A DNA stretch of 10,200 nucleotides from assembly GCA_964425275.1 (NCBI GenBank), contig CAYRLZ010000079.1, positions 1 through 10,200 on the forward strand. The letters are read 5' to 3'. The DNA is from CAYRLZ01 sp964425275. Its GTDB lineage: Bacteria > Hydrothermota > Tepidihabitantia > Tepidihabitantales > JBDRVQ01. Positions 1 through 6,759 of the stretch are shown here, in pieces (positions within the stretch are counted from its first letter, which is position 1; every line of letters begins with the position of its first letter). A model generated the notes under the pieces. The model saw only the letters and a program-made list of their open reading frames with translations, did no database searches and was not told the DNA's origin. Made by a program: the position numbers and the translations under genes.

Positions 1-2144
1 GGGTTCGGATAGACTCTTAAATGGGAGCGACGTTTTGGCGATTTCTTCTCTTTAATTCCAATTAAATCTCGGATGATTGTGACCGATGACCCGGCGGTAT
101 TACTGACATAGACGCGATTGGGTGCTTGCGCCCAGGTGAAATTTTGTGGTTGCTCGCCACAGGTTAAGGTCTGAATTATTGAATCGTTGGCACAGTTAAT
201 TATTGTCACTGTGGCACTACCACTATTGGCACAATAAATCTTATTATTCATCCGGTTCCAGAAAAGTCCGCTCGGATTATTCCCCACACTTCGTTCCCGG
301 ATTACTTGATTATTTACCCCACTAATCACCGAGACCTTATTTGCCGAAAAAGAGGCACAATAGATTTTGTTATCAATTGAATCATAGGCAAAGGCCACTG
401 GTCCATTGGCGACCCGCAGGGTAGTAATCACGGAATTATCCGCACAATTGACAATCGTCACATTATTGGTCACCCGATTGGCAACATAAATTTTGTTATT
501 GCGCGGATTAAAACCCAAGGCAACCGGTGCCTGACCAGTTGGGATTGTCTTTAAGATGGTATCCCGTAGTCCATCAATAACCGTGAGGTTGTCGCTATTC
601 CGATTGGCGCAGTAGAGCCGATTATTTATTGGATTCCAGACGACCGCCGAAGGATTTAAGCCCACCTTTAATCTCTTAATTACCCGGTTAGTTTCACCAT
701 CAATTACGGAAATACTCCCGCTGTCGGTATTAAGGCAGTAAACCTTATTAAGGGGAAGGTTTACCGCAATCGCGATTGGACCTTTTTCTACGGGAACGGT
801 CGCCACTACCCCCTGTATCCCACAATCAATGACACTCACATCCTGACTTCCATAATTGGCACAATAGAGCAGGTTTTTGGTTGGGTTAAGCACCAAGGCC
901 TGGGGCGATTTACCGACCCGGATTGTCGTGACGACTTGATTGGTTGCCGCATTAATCACAATTACATTATCCGATGCTGAATTGGCAATATAGCAATAAT
1001 TATTTTGGGGATTCCAAACCCCAGCCCCCGGACTACACCCGAGGATAATCGTGTGGAGATTGGTTAGGCCACTGATTACCGATATCTCATGACTTGTCCG
1101 ATTTAAACAATAGACCATCCCCTGGTTGGGATGGCTAATGATTGAATAGGGCTCCTCTCCAACCGGGATATTGGCGATTAGATTATTATTGACACCGTCA
1201 ATTGCCGAAACTGTGCCCGAACCAGCATTACCGCAATAGACCTTGTTGCCCCCCGGATTCCAGACCAGAGAAGAAGGATTGAGTCCGGTGCTAATGGTAT
1301 TTATAATTAAATCATTAGCCCCATTGATTATTGTAACCGTCCCCGCCCAGCGGTTGGCACAATAGACCTTATTATTGGTCTCGTTCCAGGTCAAGGCAAT
1401 CGGATAACTACCGGTGCTAATCACGGTGATTACCGAATCAGTCTCACCCGATATGACATGCAGGTTTTGTTGATTGGAATTGGCACAATAGATTTTTTTG
1501 TTAGTATTATTCCAGGTAAGAGCCACCGGTCCACCACCAACCCTAATCTCCCGCACTACCAGATTGGAGGCACCGTCAATCACCGAAAGGGTGTTAGAAT
1601 AGCGGTTAGCACAATAGACCCGATTGCCGTGGGGATTATAGAGAAGGGCGACGGGCGAATTACCAACACCGACGGTTGTAATCAAACGATTATTGCCGGC
1701 ATCAATGATTGTCACACTATTGCCCCCTTTATTGGCGCAATAGACCTTATTATTCACCGGATTTAAGACCAGGGCGCAAGGCTCACTACCCACCGGCAGG
1801 GTGGTATCAATCCGATTGGATGAACCATCAATCACAAACAAGACATTCCTCCCGCTACTCGTTCCATAGATTTTATTATTTAGATGATTATAGAGTAAAG
1901 CGGTAATACTACCGCCAATCGGGATTCTGGCTATCTTCTGGTTATTTCCGGCATCAATCACTGTCACCCACCCCCCGATTTCGCCCCCGACATATATCCT
2001 ATTATCCGTTGGATTATAAGTAAAGGAAAGGGGAAAAAGGAGACCGGAAAGGCTATCGGGAAGAGTAACCGTTCCTTCTACCGCCTGGCTCTGCAATAAG
2101 GTGAAAAAGAAAACGGGTAGAATAAAATATACCTTCCTTTTCAT
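1..2144 (-). CDS. Secreted YVTN/YncE-type beta-propeller repeat protein with sorting-domain start (3' end off window)
   Basis: The frame is open from ATG at 2144 to the left edge (714 codons, no stop). Residues 1-20 form a Sec signal peptide (basic start MKRK, then a hydrophobic run). From about residue 41 to 692 there are about sixteen units of about 42 residues, each with a pattern like ALxxNPxNNKxYCAN, then VTVIDGxxN, then IxTIxVGxxP. These are YVTN/YncE-type propeller blades. The last visible residues read LRVYPNP, the usual opening of a type IX secretion C-terminal sorting domain, so roughly 80 residues are probably missing off the edge. GGAGG at 2150-2154 sits 5 bases before ATG and a strong promoter lies just upstream. 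Inferred role: exported or surface-attached repeat protein, ligand unknown. Eleven repeats carry the Cys of YC, unusual for an exported protein. The start and the architecture are secure; the function is not. Confidence 0.9.
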   Translation of the reverse strand, partial: MKRKVYFILPVFFFTLLQSQAVEGTVTLPDSLSGLLFPLSFTYNPTDNRIYVGGEIGGWVTVIDAGNNQKIARIPIGGSITALLYNHLNNKIYGTSSGRNVLFVIDGSSNRIDTTLPVGSEPCALVLNPVNNKVYCANKGGNSVTIIDAGNNRLITTVGVGNSPVALLYNPHGNRVYCANRYSNTLSVIDGASNLVVREIRVGGGPVALTWNNTNKKIYCANSNQQNLHVISGETDSVITVISTGSYPIALTWNETNNKVYCANRWAGTVTIINGANDLIINTISTGLNPSSLVWNPGGNKVYCGNAGSGTVSAIDGVNNNLIANIPVGEEPYSIISHPNQGMVYCLNRTSHEISVISGLTNLHTIILGCSPGAGVWNPQNNYCYIANSASDNVIVINAATNQVVTTIRVGKSPQALVLNPTKNLLYCANYGSQDVSVIDCGIQGVVATVPVEKGPIAIAVNLPLNKVYCLNTDSGSISVIDGETNRVIKRLKVGLNPSAVVWNPINNRLYCANRNSDNLTVIDGLRDTILKTIPTGQAPVALGFNPRNNKIYVANRVTNNVTIVNCADNSVITTLRVANGPVAFAYDSIDNKIYCASFSANKVSVISGVNNQVIRERSVGNNPSGLFWNRMNNKIYCANSGSATVTIINCANDSIIQTLTCGEQPQNFTWAQAPNRVYVSNTAGSSVTIIRDLIGIKEKKSPKRRSHLRVYPN
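69..2024 (-). repeat. About sixteen degenerate 126-bp coding repeats (42-residue propeller blades)
   Basis: Translation of this stretch shows units of about 42 residues. The phrase for NKVYCAN (plus-strand look: gcacaatagaccttatt and variants) recurs about every 126 bases. The units are diverged rather than identical, so this is an old internal duplication under protein-level selection, not a recent expansion. The first, second, thirteenth and sixteenth units lack the YC pair, and the sixteenth is incomplete. Confidence 0.85.
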
Positions 2145-2161
2145 AAAATCCTCCATTTATA

Positions 2162-2190
2162 ATTATAACCGAAAATTATAAAAATTGCAA
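2162..2190 (-). promoter_or_regulatory. Sigma-70-type promoter for the YVTN repeat protein
   Basis: Reading the minus strand, TTGCAA (2185-2190) and a perfect TATAAT (2162-2167) are separated by 17 bases. This would start transcription near 2155, leaving a leader of only about 11 bases, just enough for the GGAGG site at 2150-2154. A second TATAAT at 2175-2180 would give a longer leader but has a poorer -35. The -35 overlaps the terminator of the preceding gene. Confidence 0.6.
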
Positions 2191-2223
2191 CCGCTCATTT
2201 TTATTATTTCACAATGAGCAGTT
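2180..2223 (-). terminator. Probable intrinsic terminator after the phospholipase D/Kelch gene
   Basis: The transcript can pair an 11-base arm (2213-2223) with 2189-2199 (one G-U pair) across a 13-base loop. It then runs GCAATTTTT. The hairpin includes the last codons and the TAA stop. The weak points are the 4-base gap before the U run and the long loop. Confidence 0.55.
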
Positions 2224-5200
2224 TTCTCTCTTCCCGCCGCAGTTGACCCTTACCTTCCATCCCCTCTATTGAAAGGCATAAGAGATAAACGCCGGTTGGC
2301 AATTTATCAATCCAAAAGAGACCACCGGAAAAACTCTTCTCGGCGGAATAGACCAGTGTGCCTGTGATATTATAGACTTCCAATTTCACCTTACTTGAAG
2401 CATCTCCTTGGTCTTGGAAAGCATAACTGATAAAAATTGGTTGACGGCTCGGATTAGATAAAAAGAAGGGGCTTTTGTGTTTTATCACCCCTTCCCCGAG
2501 GCCGCTTGGGGCAAAGACAAAAAAACTGTCACTAATCAGATTATTCTCCGGATGCCGGTCTCCGCTCAGTTCGGTCGAAAGTTGCATCCGATACCAACCC
2601 TCACTAAGCGCTGTATCCGAGAAGGTAATCTCGGCTAAACTCTCCGGGGCAATGGTTAAATTAGAAACCTTCTTATAGATTGTGTCAATCTGCCAAAATA
2701 CTAAACCAACCAAGGGGGTGACTGTGGTATTGCCATAATTCCGAACCTTTGCCCGAGGAACAAAGATTGAATCTTTCCTGATACTATCCTTAGGTGAGAT
2801 AATCTCAATTGCCGCAACATCTAAGACCCGGACAAATACTGAATCTACCCGCTGGTCATTTCCCGGAACCATATCCCGGAAAAGTTCCGTTGAGCAGAGC
2901 ACTGTTTGAATCCCTCTTGTTTGAAGACAGATTGAGGGAAAGGTAATATACCTTTCTTGCCCAGGCGGGTGATTAACAATGCTCTCCCTTTGGTCATAGA
3001 AACCGCCAATCTGGAAGCGAACCGAATAACTTTCTACTTGGGTTCCGTAGTTATAAACCGAACAACTCGGAACGACGATTGCCCCAGAGTCAAAAACGCC
3101 TCTCGGTTCAATTTTCCCAACACCGACATCCGAAAGCCGAAGGGCGCCTTCAATATGAACATTACCCGGTTGACTGGAAACACCGGAGGTATAGTATAAT
3201 TTACTGGCCAATTGGGAGTCAGGAGAAGAATTTGCGACTGAATTGGCGCCGAGAGAAAACGGCATAGAACTCATCACGCTCCAGAGACCAGTTCTTGAGT
3301 CAAAGACTGTAACCCAATTTCCTTTCTTCCAGGTTTGGGCCCCACCGTAGGCATAGACCCTTCGGTCAAAGGTAGCCAATCCTAATCCGTGCCGACCAAC
3401 CGGCATCGGTGGTAGCGACTCCCAGGTAGAGGTATTTGGGTCATAACGGTGAAAGTTTTTTCCCGCCGGCCAACTTCCGGCATAATAAAGTTTCCCATCC
3501 AGTTCAACCATTTGACCATAAGAGACTCCCTGCGGATGGTCCTCTTCTCTATACCAGGAATTAGTGCCGATATTATAGCGGAAGAGTTTGCTTTGCACCG
3601 ATGTTGAGCTGACGATATAAATATCATCACCTAAGGCTACCCCAGCGGTCCCGGCCACAGTGTCCGGAAGCGACCTCCTTTGTGTCCAGGTATTAGACGA
3701 GATATCATACTCCTGATTATTACTCATTGGATTATGACCGTCATATCCACCAATCACATAAATCCGATGTCGCCCCGGATGATAGACCGCACAGTGATTA
3801 GCCGCTGGAAAGGGTATGGGTGCCAATTCTGTCCAGGAATCGCTCATTGGGTCATAACGATAAAAGTTGCTTTGCGGTCCGTTATGTCCCGAGATACCAT
3901 TCCAGCCTCCCACTAGATAATAATAGCGCCCATCCGTGCAACCGGCTCCCCGATAGATTCCGGACGGATGGATAAGACCGGCCTTTTGTCGCCAGATTGT
4001 GGTATCACTAACCGTTAAAGCACAGATTATCTTATCATTATTTCGGTCCGAATCCCGGTTGAGTTCTGTGGAACAACTCACAAGCCAACTTCCTCGCCAA
4101 CGGGCATTAAAGGGCGGAAATACCACATACTGGTAAGTGCCGGAGGGATGATTAAAAACCCAGGATATCCTTTCATAGTCCCCGACCTTCATCCGAACCG
4201 AATAACTCTCCGGATAGATTCCGTAGTTGTAGATTGAACAGGCTGGTGTCAGGGTAGTATCCGGACGAATCTCTCCTTTTGGTAAAAGAATACAGTGAAC
4301 ACCAACATCTGACCCGGCTTCATTAAACCTTTGGCAAAATTCTTGCTCGTAGGCAAGCGCTACCCTGTTTTCTGGGGGACCATAAATTATCAGGGTATTT
4401 TCATCCGATAATGAGCTTCCCGCCGCTGACCAATTCATTGAACCGGTGATTACTTGCCTCTTATCCAGAACGATGAACTTATGATGGAGTTTACCACCCG
4501 GGGGAGAAAGCGGCACCTTATCTTTGAATACTGGTAAAAATGAATCCCGAAAATATTGGGGCAATTCATCCCTCAAATCAAGATAACTTGACCACCACTG
4601 ACGGGCCTCCGAGGCACAGAAGACCCCTCCCACCCAGACACCCTCCGAATACTTTCTTCTCAGCAAATCCGCCAATGATTTTGATTTCGGATAGGTATGG
4701 GAAAAGGCGAATATACAAAAACCGATTCGGAACGACGCCCGCTCAATTTCTCTCTGGATTGAATCTAAGGCGCTATCCTGTGGTGAAAATAAGACGCAAA
4801 TCTCATACTCGCCAAGGCTTGTTCTCCGGTAAGGCAGGCAATTTTTCTTTCTTCGGTGGAAGCGGGCCGAATCGCGATTGGGCAAATCCCCAGAAGAGCC
4901 CCACATCTGTTGGAATTCTAAGGTATAGATCTCGGCCAGACTCTCTGACTGGATTTCCATCACATTGTCGGCGTGGATATTTTGACTGGCGTTATAACTG
5001 CCGGTCCAGACCCAAGCCGGGGTGAGAGGTGAATGGTCCCGATAATCAAAAATGGCAAACTTATTATGCATCGTATAAGAATAACCAACTAAACCACTAT
5101 CACTGAATACCGGAATTCCAACCTGCCGAAGTCGGGAAGTATAGCGGAGATTTTCGTCGTCGGTAATCACCCGAACCTTAATGTGGCGATTGACAAATGC

Positions 5201-5389
5201 CTCTCTTAAAGCGTTAATCACCCGACTCCCGGGTGAGGTGAGGGTATCAGGATAAATCGTATCGTGAATCTCATAGAAACAGAAATCAATTGAATACCGG
5301 GACTGTTCAATACGGTTTATCAGTTTTTTATCCAAGCTATCCTGAACAAAATAATAATTCAGTTGGTTAATTATTAAAAGCAAAATCAT
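2204..5389 (-). CDS. Secreted multidomain protein: two phospholipase D (HKD) domains, Kelch propeller, CARDB-like domains, sorting domain
   Basis: This is a 1061-residue protein. Residues 20-165 and 195-355 are two PLD lobes, each with an intact HxKx4D motif (H108/K110/D115 and H302/K304/D309) followed by a TGS segment (129-131; 315-317), so a complete two-lobe active site is predicted. Residues 475-740 are a Kelch propeller (LVGG, VIGGYDG and YGG strands, with RYDPxxxxW turns). CARDB-like domains lie at about 361-460, 755-856 and 857-958; the first two share the SxYNYG...ESYSVR pattern. Residues 965-1061 look like a type IX sorting domain (SNPS, LEVYNITG, LPTGVYLLCLS, ending KLLIVK). The N terminus MILLLIINQL is a short, weak signal peptide without basic residues. 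No good Shine-Dalgarno is visible; ATG lies 8 bases after the adenosyltransferase stop, so coupling is likely. Substrate (nucleic acid or phospholipid) cannot be told. Confidence 0.9.
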   Translation of the reverse strand: MILLLIINQLNYYFVQDSLDKKLINRIEQSRYSIDFCFYEIHDTIYPDTLTSPGSRVINALREAFVNRHIKVRVITDDENLRYTSRLRQVGIPVFSDSGLVGYSYTMHNKFAIFDYRDHSPLTPAWVWTGSYNASQNIHADNVMEIQSESLAEIYTLEFQQMWGSSGDLPNRDSARFHRRKKNCLPYRRTSLGEYEICVLFSPQDSALDSIQREIERASFRIGFCIFAFSHTYPKSKSLADLLRRKYSEGVWVGGVFCASEARQWWSSYLDLRDELPQYFRDSFLPVFKDKVPLSPPGGKLHHKFIVLDKRQVITGSMNWSAAGSSLSDENTLIIYGPPENRVALAYEQEFCQRFNEAGSDVGVHCILLPKGEIRPDTTLTPACSIYNYGIYPESYSVRMKVGDYERISWVFNHPSGTYQYVVFPPFNARWRGSWLVSCSTELNRDSDRNNDKIICALTVSDTTIWRQKAGLIHPSGIYRGAGCTDGRYYYLVGGWNGISGHNGPQSNFYRYDPMSDSWTELAPIPFPAANHCAVYHPGRHRIYVIGGYDGHNPMSNNQEYDISSNTWTQRRSLPDTVAGTAGVALGDDIYIVSSTSVQSKLFRYNIGTNSWYREEDHPQGVSYGQMVELDGKLYYAGSWPAGKNFHRYDPNTSTWESLPPMPVGRHGLGLATFDRRVYAYGGAQTWKKGNWVTVFDSRTGLWSVMSSMPFSLGANSVANSSPDSQLASKLYYTSGVSSQPGNVHIEGALRLSDVGVGKIEPRGVFDSGAIVVPSCSVYNYGTQVESYSVRFQIGGFYDQRESIVNHPPGQERYITFPSICLQTRGIQTVLCSTELFRDMVPGNDQRVDSVFVRVLDVAAIEIISPKDSIRKDSIFVPRAKVRNYGNTTVTPLVGLVFWQIDTIYKKVSNLTIAPESLAEITFSDTALSEGWYRMQLSTELSGDRHPENNLISDSFFVFAPSGLGEGVIKHKSPFFLSNPSRQPIFISYAFQDQGDASSKVKLEVYNITGTLVYSAEKSFSGGLFWIDKLPTGVYLLCLSIEGMEGKGQLRREERKLLIVK

Positions 5390-5397
5390 CTGAGAGT

Positions 5398-5904
5398 TTA
5401 ATAATCAATCCCCGGTCGGTTTACCACCCCCTTCCGTAAAGGATGTTTTATCTCTTTTATCTCCGAAACCAAATCGGCAATTGCCATCAACTCATCCGGA
5501 GCATATCGCCCAGTAATCACAATCTCCATATCCTTTGGTGCCCTTTGCAAAATCGGCAAGACATTGGTTAGAGATAAAAGTCCATAATCAATCGCCACAT
5601 TCAACTCATCAAGGATAAGCATATCTACCGAACCTTCTTTTATCTTATCTTCGGCAAATTTTAACCCAGCCCTTGCCAACCTTATATCCGCTTCTTCTGG
5701 CTTTCCCTTCTTAACGAAAGTCGGGCGACCAAATTGCCTAACCTCAATATTCGGTAGATTTTTTAACACCCTTATCTCCCCATATTCCTCCCCTTTCATA
5801 AATTGGATGATGAGAACCTTAAACCCCTGCCCCAAGGCCCTTATCGCCTGTCCGATAGCGGCGGTTGTCTTCCCTTTGCCATTTCCGGTATAGACCTGAA
5901 TCAT
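5398..5904 (-). CDS. cobO: Cob(I)yrinic acid a,c-diamide adenosyltransferase (CobA/CobO/BtuR family)
   Basis: This enzyme family transfers the adenosyl group of ATP to reduced cobalt in corrinoids, giving adenosylcobalamin-type cofactors; it acts in the cytoplasm. The 168-residue product has the P-loop GNGKGKTT (7-14), IIQFMKG (32-38), the DMLILDELN segment (94-102), TGRYAP (131-136) and the C-terminal RKGVVNRPGIDY, where the family usually ends in ARKGIEY/F. Length is slightly short of E. coli BtuR but complete. The start is fixed by MIQVYTGNGKGKT, which begins right at the P-loop strand. The site before ATG is weak (AAAAAGAG). It is the first gene of a two-gene operon with a secreted phospholipase D/Kelch protein, a surprising partner. 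No other cobalamin gene is in the window, and no cobalamin riboswitch fits in the leader of about 47 bases. Confidence 0.93.
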   Translation of the reverse strand: MIQVYTGNGKGKTTAAIGQAIRALGQGFKVLIIQFMKGEEYGEIRVLKNLPNIEVRQFGRPTFVKKGKPEEADIRLARAGLKFAEDKIKEGSVDMLILDELNVAIDYGLLSLTNVLPILQRAPKDMEIVITGRYAPDELMAIADLVSEIKEIKHPLRKGVVNRPGIDY

Positions 5905-5957
5905 CTCTTTTTCAGTAGACCTTCTTCTGTATTTGCATTCTGCGTTCTGAACTTCTC

Positions 5958-5986
5958 ATTATACCCATAACTTTAACCCAAGTCAA
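5958..5986 (-). promoter_or_regulatory. Sigma-70-type promoter for the cobO operon
   Basis: On the minus strand TTGACT (5981-5986), a 17-base spacer and a perfect TATAAT (5958-5963) are visible. Transcription would start near 5951, giving an untranslated leader of about 47 bases. The upstream gene ends in a terminator at 6106-6140, so this operon is probably expressed independently. Confidence 0.75.
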
Positions 5987-6105
5987 TATTGCCGCGCCAC
6001 ACACCACAGCCGCCTGATGCGTAAAACGAAATATCGGAAAAAACCTGATTTTCAATTTTCCCAATAACCCGGAAAACACCTTGCCTTAATTTTTTTACTG
6101 AGCTC
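5987..6105. other. Intergenic stretch with no feature seen
   Basis: About 120 bases between the terminator of the short frameshifted gene and the cobO promoter. A long reading frame passes through it on the minus strand (from 6533 to 5973), but its second half is the out-of-frame continuation of the gene at 6524-6151 and has no family resemblance. I see no RNA motif here. Confidence 0.5.
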
Positions 6106-6140
6106 AAAGAAAAAGAAGGGGGGAGCTTCTTCCCCCCTTC
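6106..6140 (-). terminator. Strong intrinsic terminator after the short frameshifted gene
   Basis: The transcript has a perfect 9-base GC-rich stem, GAAGGGGGG (6132-6140) with CCCCCCTTC... on the strand as read (arms 6132-6140 and 6115-6123), an 8-base loop, then TTTTTCTTT. It begins 10 bases after the TAA at 6151-6153. That position supports reading the upstream gene in the restored frame. Confidence 0.88.
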
Positions 6141-6150
6141 ATTCCCCTCA

Positions 6151-6524
6151 TTATGGAGCCGGTGGTAGTGTAATTCCGAAGATGTCAACCCGCAGTCGTT
6201 CCAAGACCGTAGCCGAAAGAGCACGGGATACCCACTTCGCCTCCGCAACTCGCACCTCGTCATATAAGACATCCCCACCGTAATTCTTCTGCAACCGCCA
6301 TATCTCCCTTGTATAGGAAAAAGATACATCGGATAAAGGCTAATTGGCACTCCCTCGGCATCAAGAACTGTCTTGGCCGCCTCCTCAATTGAGACCAAAT
6401 CAGCGAAGATACTGGTTTCCTGTTCAACCATCGCTGGCTTTTGGACCTCAAACCGCTTCTTGACTATCTCCGGGTCTAACTTTCCCTCGTATTTCTGGAT
6501 TCGGCGATAAGTATCTCTTGCCAT
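6151..6524 (-). pseudogene. Unrecognised 124-residue protein gene, broken by a one-base frameshift
   Basis: ATG at 6524 has an ideal Shine-Dalgarno (AGGAGG 6533-6538). The frame reads MARDTYRRIQKYEGKL through ...ISLYPMYLF (residues 1-69), then loses protein-like character. One extra base in the T run at 6318-6322 restores a continuous frame that goes on SYTREIWRLQKNYGG, DVLYDEVRVAEAKWVSRAL and RVDIFGITLPPAP to TAA at 6151-6153, just before a terminator. The restored product has 124 residues, is soluble and largely helical-looking, and lacks a signal peptide and Cys clusters. I do not recognise the family. It has its own promoter-like element, shared with the sigma gene, and a structured leader. 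The shift may be a sequence error, a real mutation, or slippage. If unrepaired, translation runs to a stop at 5973. Function unknown; a target of the neighbouring ECF sigma factor is inferred. Confidence 0.72.
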
Positions 6525-6532
6525 ATCTCTCA

Positions 6533-6538
6533 CCTCCT
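6533..6538 (-). promoter_or_regulatory. Ribosome binding site that fixes the start at 6524
   Basis: The transcript reads AAAGGAGGTGAGAGATATGG. A GTG at 6533 could be called as a start but overlaps the AGGAGG itself; ATG at 6524 lies 8 bases downstream and is clearly right. The AAA before GGAGG is part of the 3' arm of a 9-base hairpin, so access to the site could be controlled. Confidence 0.8.
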
Positions 6539-6617
6539 TTCCCGCCTAAGATTTGCCCAAAAGGCAGGGGCGGGAAACTCTTATCAGGTTTTCAAAGAGC
6601 ACCTGACTTTCGTCAGG
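6538..6617 (-). ncRNA. Structured 5' leader with alternative hairpins (candidate cis-regulatory RNA)
   Basis: Between the promoter-like element and the start codon the transcript holds three pairings. (1) A perfect CCTGAC-GAAA-GTCAGG hairpin (6602-6617) is closed by a GNRA loop. (2) TCAGGT (6601-6606) can pair with ACCTGA (6584-6589), which excludes the first hairpin. (3) TTTCCCGCC (6569-6577) pairs perfectly with GGCGGGAAA (6538-6546), with an inner TGCC/GGCA stem, and its 3' arm runs into the AAAGGAGG ribosome site. A further CTCTT/AAGAG pairing (6595-6599 with 6578-6582) is possible. It matches no riboswitch class that I recognise. A switch role is inference. Confidence 0.5.
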
Positions 6618-6632
6618 ATTAACTTTTCTTCT

Positions 6633-6674
6633 CCCTCTATAATAAAAACGAATAAACCCCCGATTTTGTTACAC
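6633..6674 (-). promoter_or_regulatory. ECF-type promoter (copy A) for the short 124-residue gene
   Basis: On the minus strand TGTAAC (6668-6673), 17 bases, then CGTTTTTATTATAGAGGG (6633-6650). The 18 bases at 6633-6650 and the 12 bases at 6663-6674 are identical to those upstream of the sigma gene (8205-8222; 8234-8245). TGxAAC and CG-type elements at 16-17 bases are the usual layout of ECF sigma promoters. The leader to ATG would be about 110 bases. Confidence 0.68.
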
Positions 6675-6759
6675 CTAATTTTAAGGAAAAGGAATTTTAT
6701 AAGGGTTAGTTAGGAAACGGAAGGAATGAAAATTAAGGATACGAAGGTTTAATCTTTTA

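Noticed and set aside
1458..1906. Plus-strand frames opposite the YVTN repeat gene
   Set aside because: These are antisense shadows of the repeats: no ribosome sites, and the minus frame is open for 714 codons with a signal peptide.
4540..5025. 161-residue plus-strand frame opposite the phospholipase D domains
   Set aside because: The minus strand carries both HKD motifs in this region. The plus frame has no family features.
5905..5957. Cobalamin riboswitch ahead of the adenosyltransferase
   Set aside because: The leader between promoter and ATG is about 47 bases, far too short, and no B12-box is visible.
6260..6451. 63-residue minus-strand frame inside the short gene
   Set aside because: Its sequence is Arg/Trp-rich shadow coding with no ribosome site. 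Neither half agrees with the frame that reaches the terminator.
5973..6533. A single 186-residue protein
   Set aside because: Only the first about 69 residues look coding. The GTG start overlaps the ribosome site, and the frame runs through a strong terminator into the next promoter region. The restored frame ending at 6151 fits all signals better.
6578..6606. H-type pseudoknot in the leader (TCAGGT/ACCTGA with CTCTT/AAGAG)
   Set aside because: The order of the arms fits, but the single-base crossing loops look too short to span the stems. Alternative hairpins are more likely.
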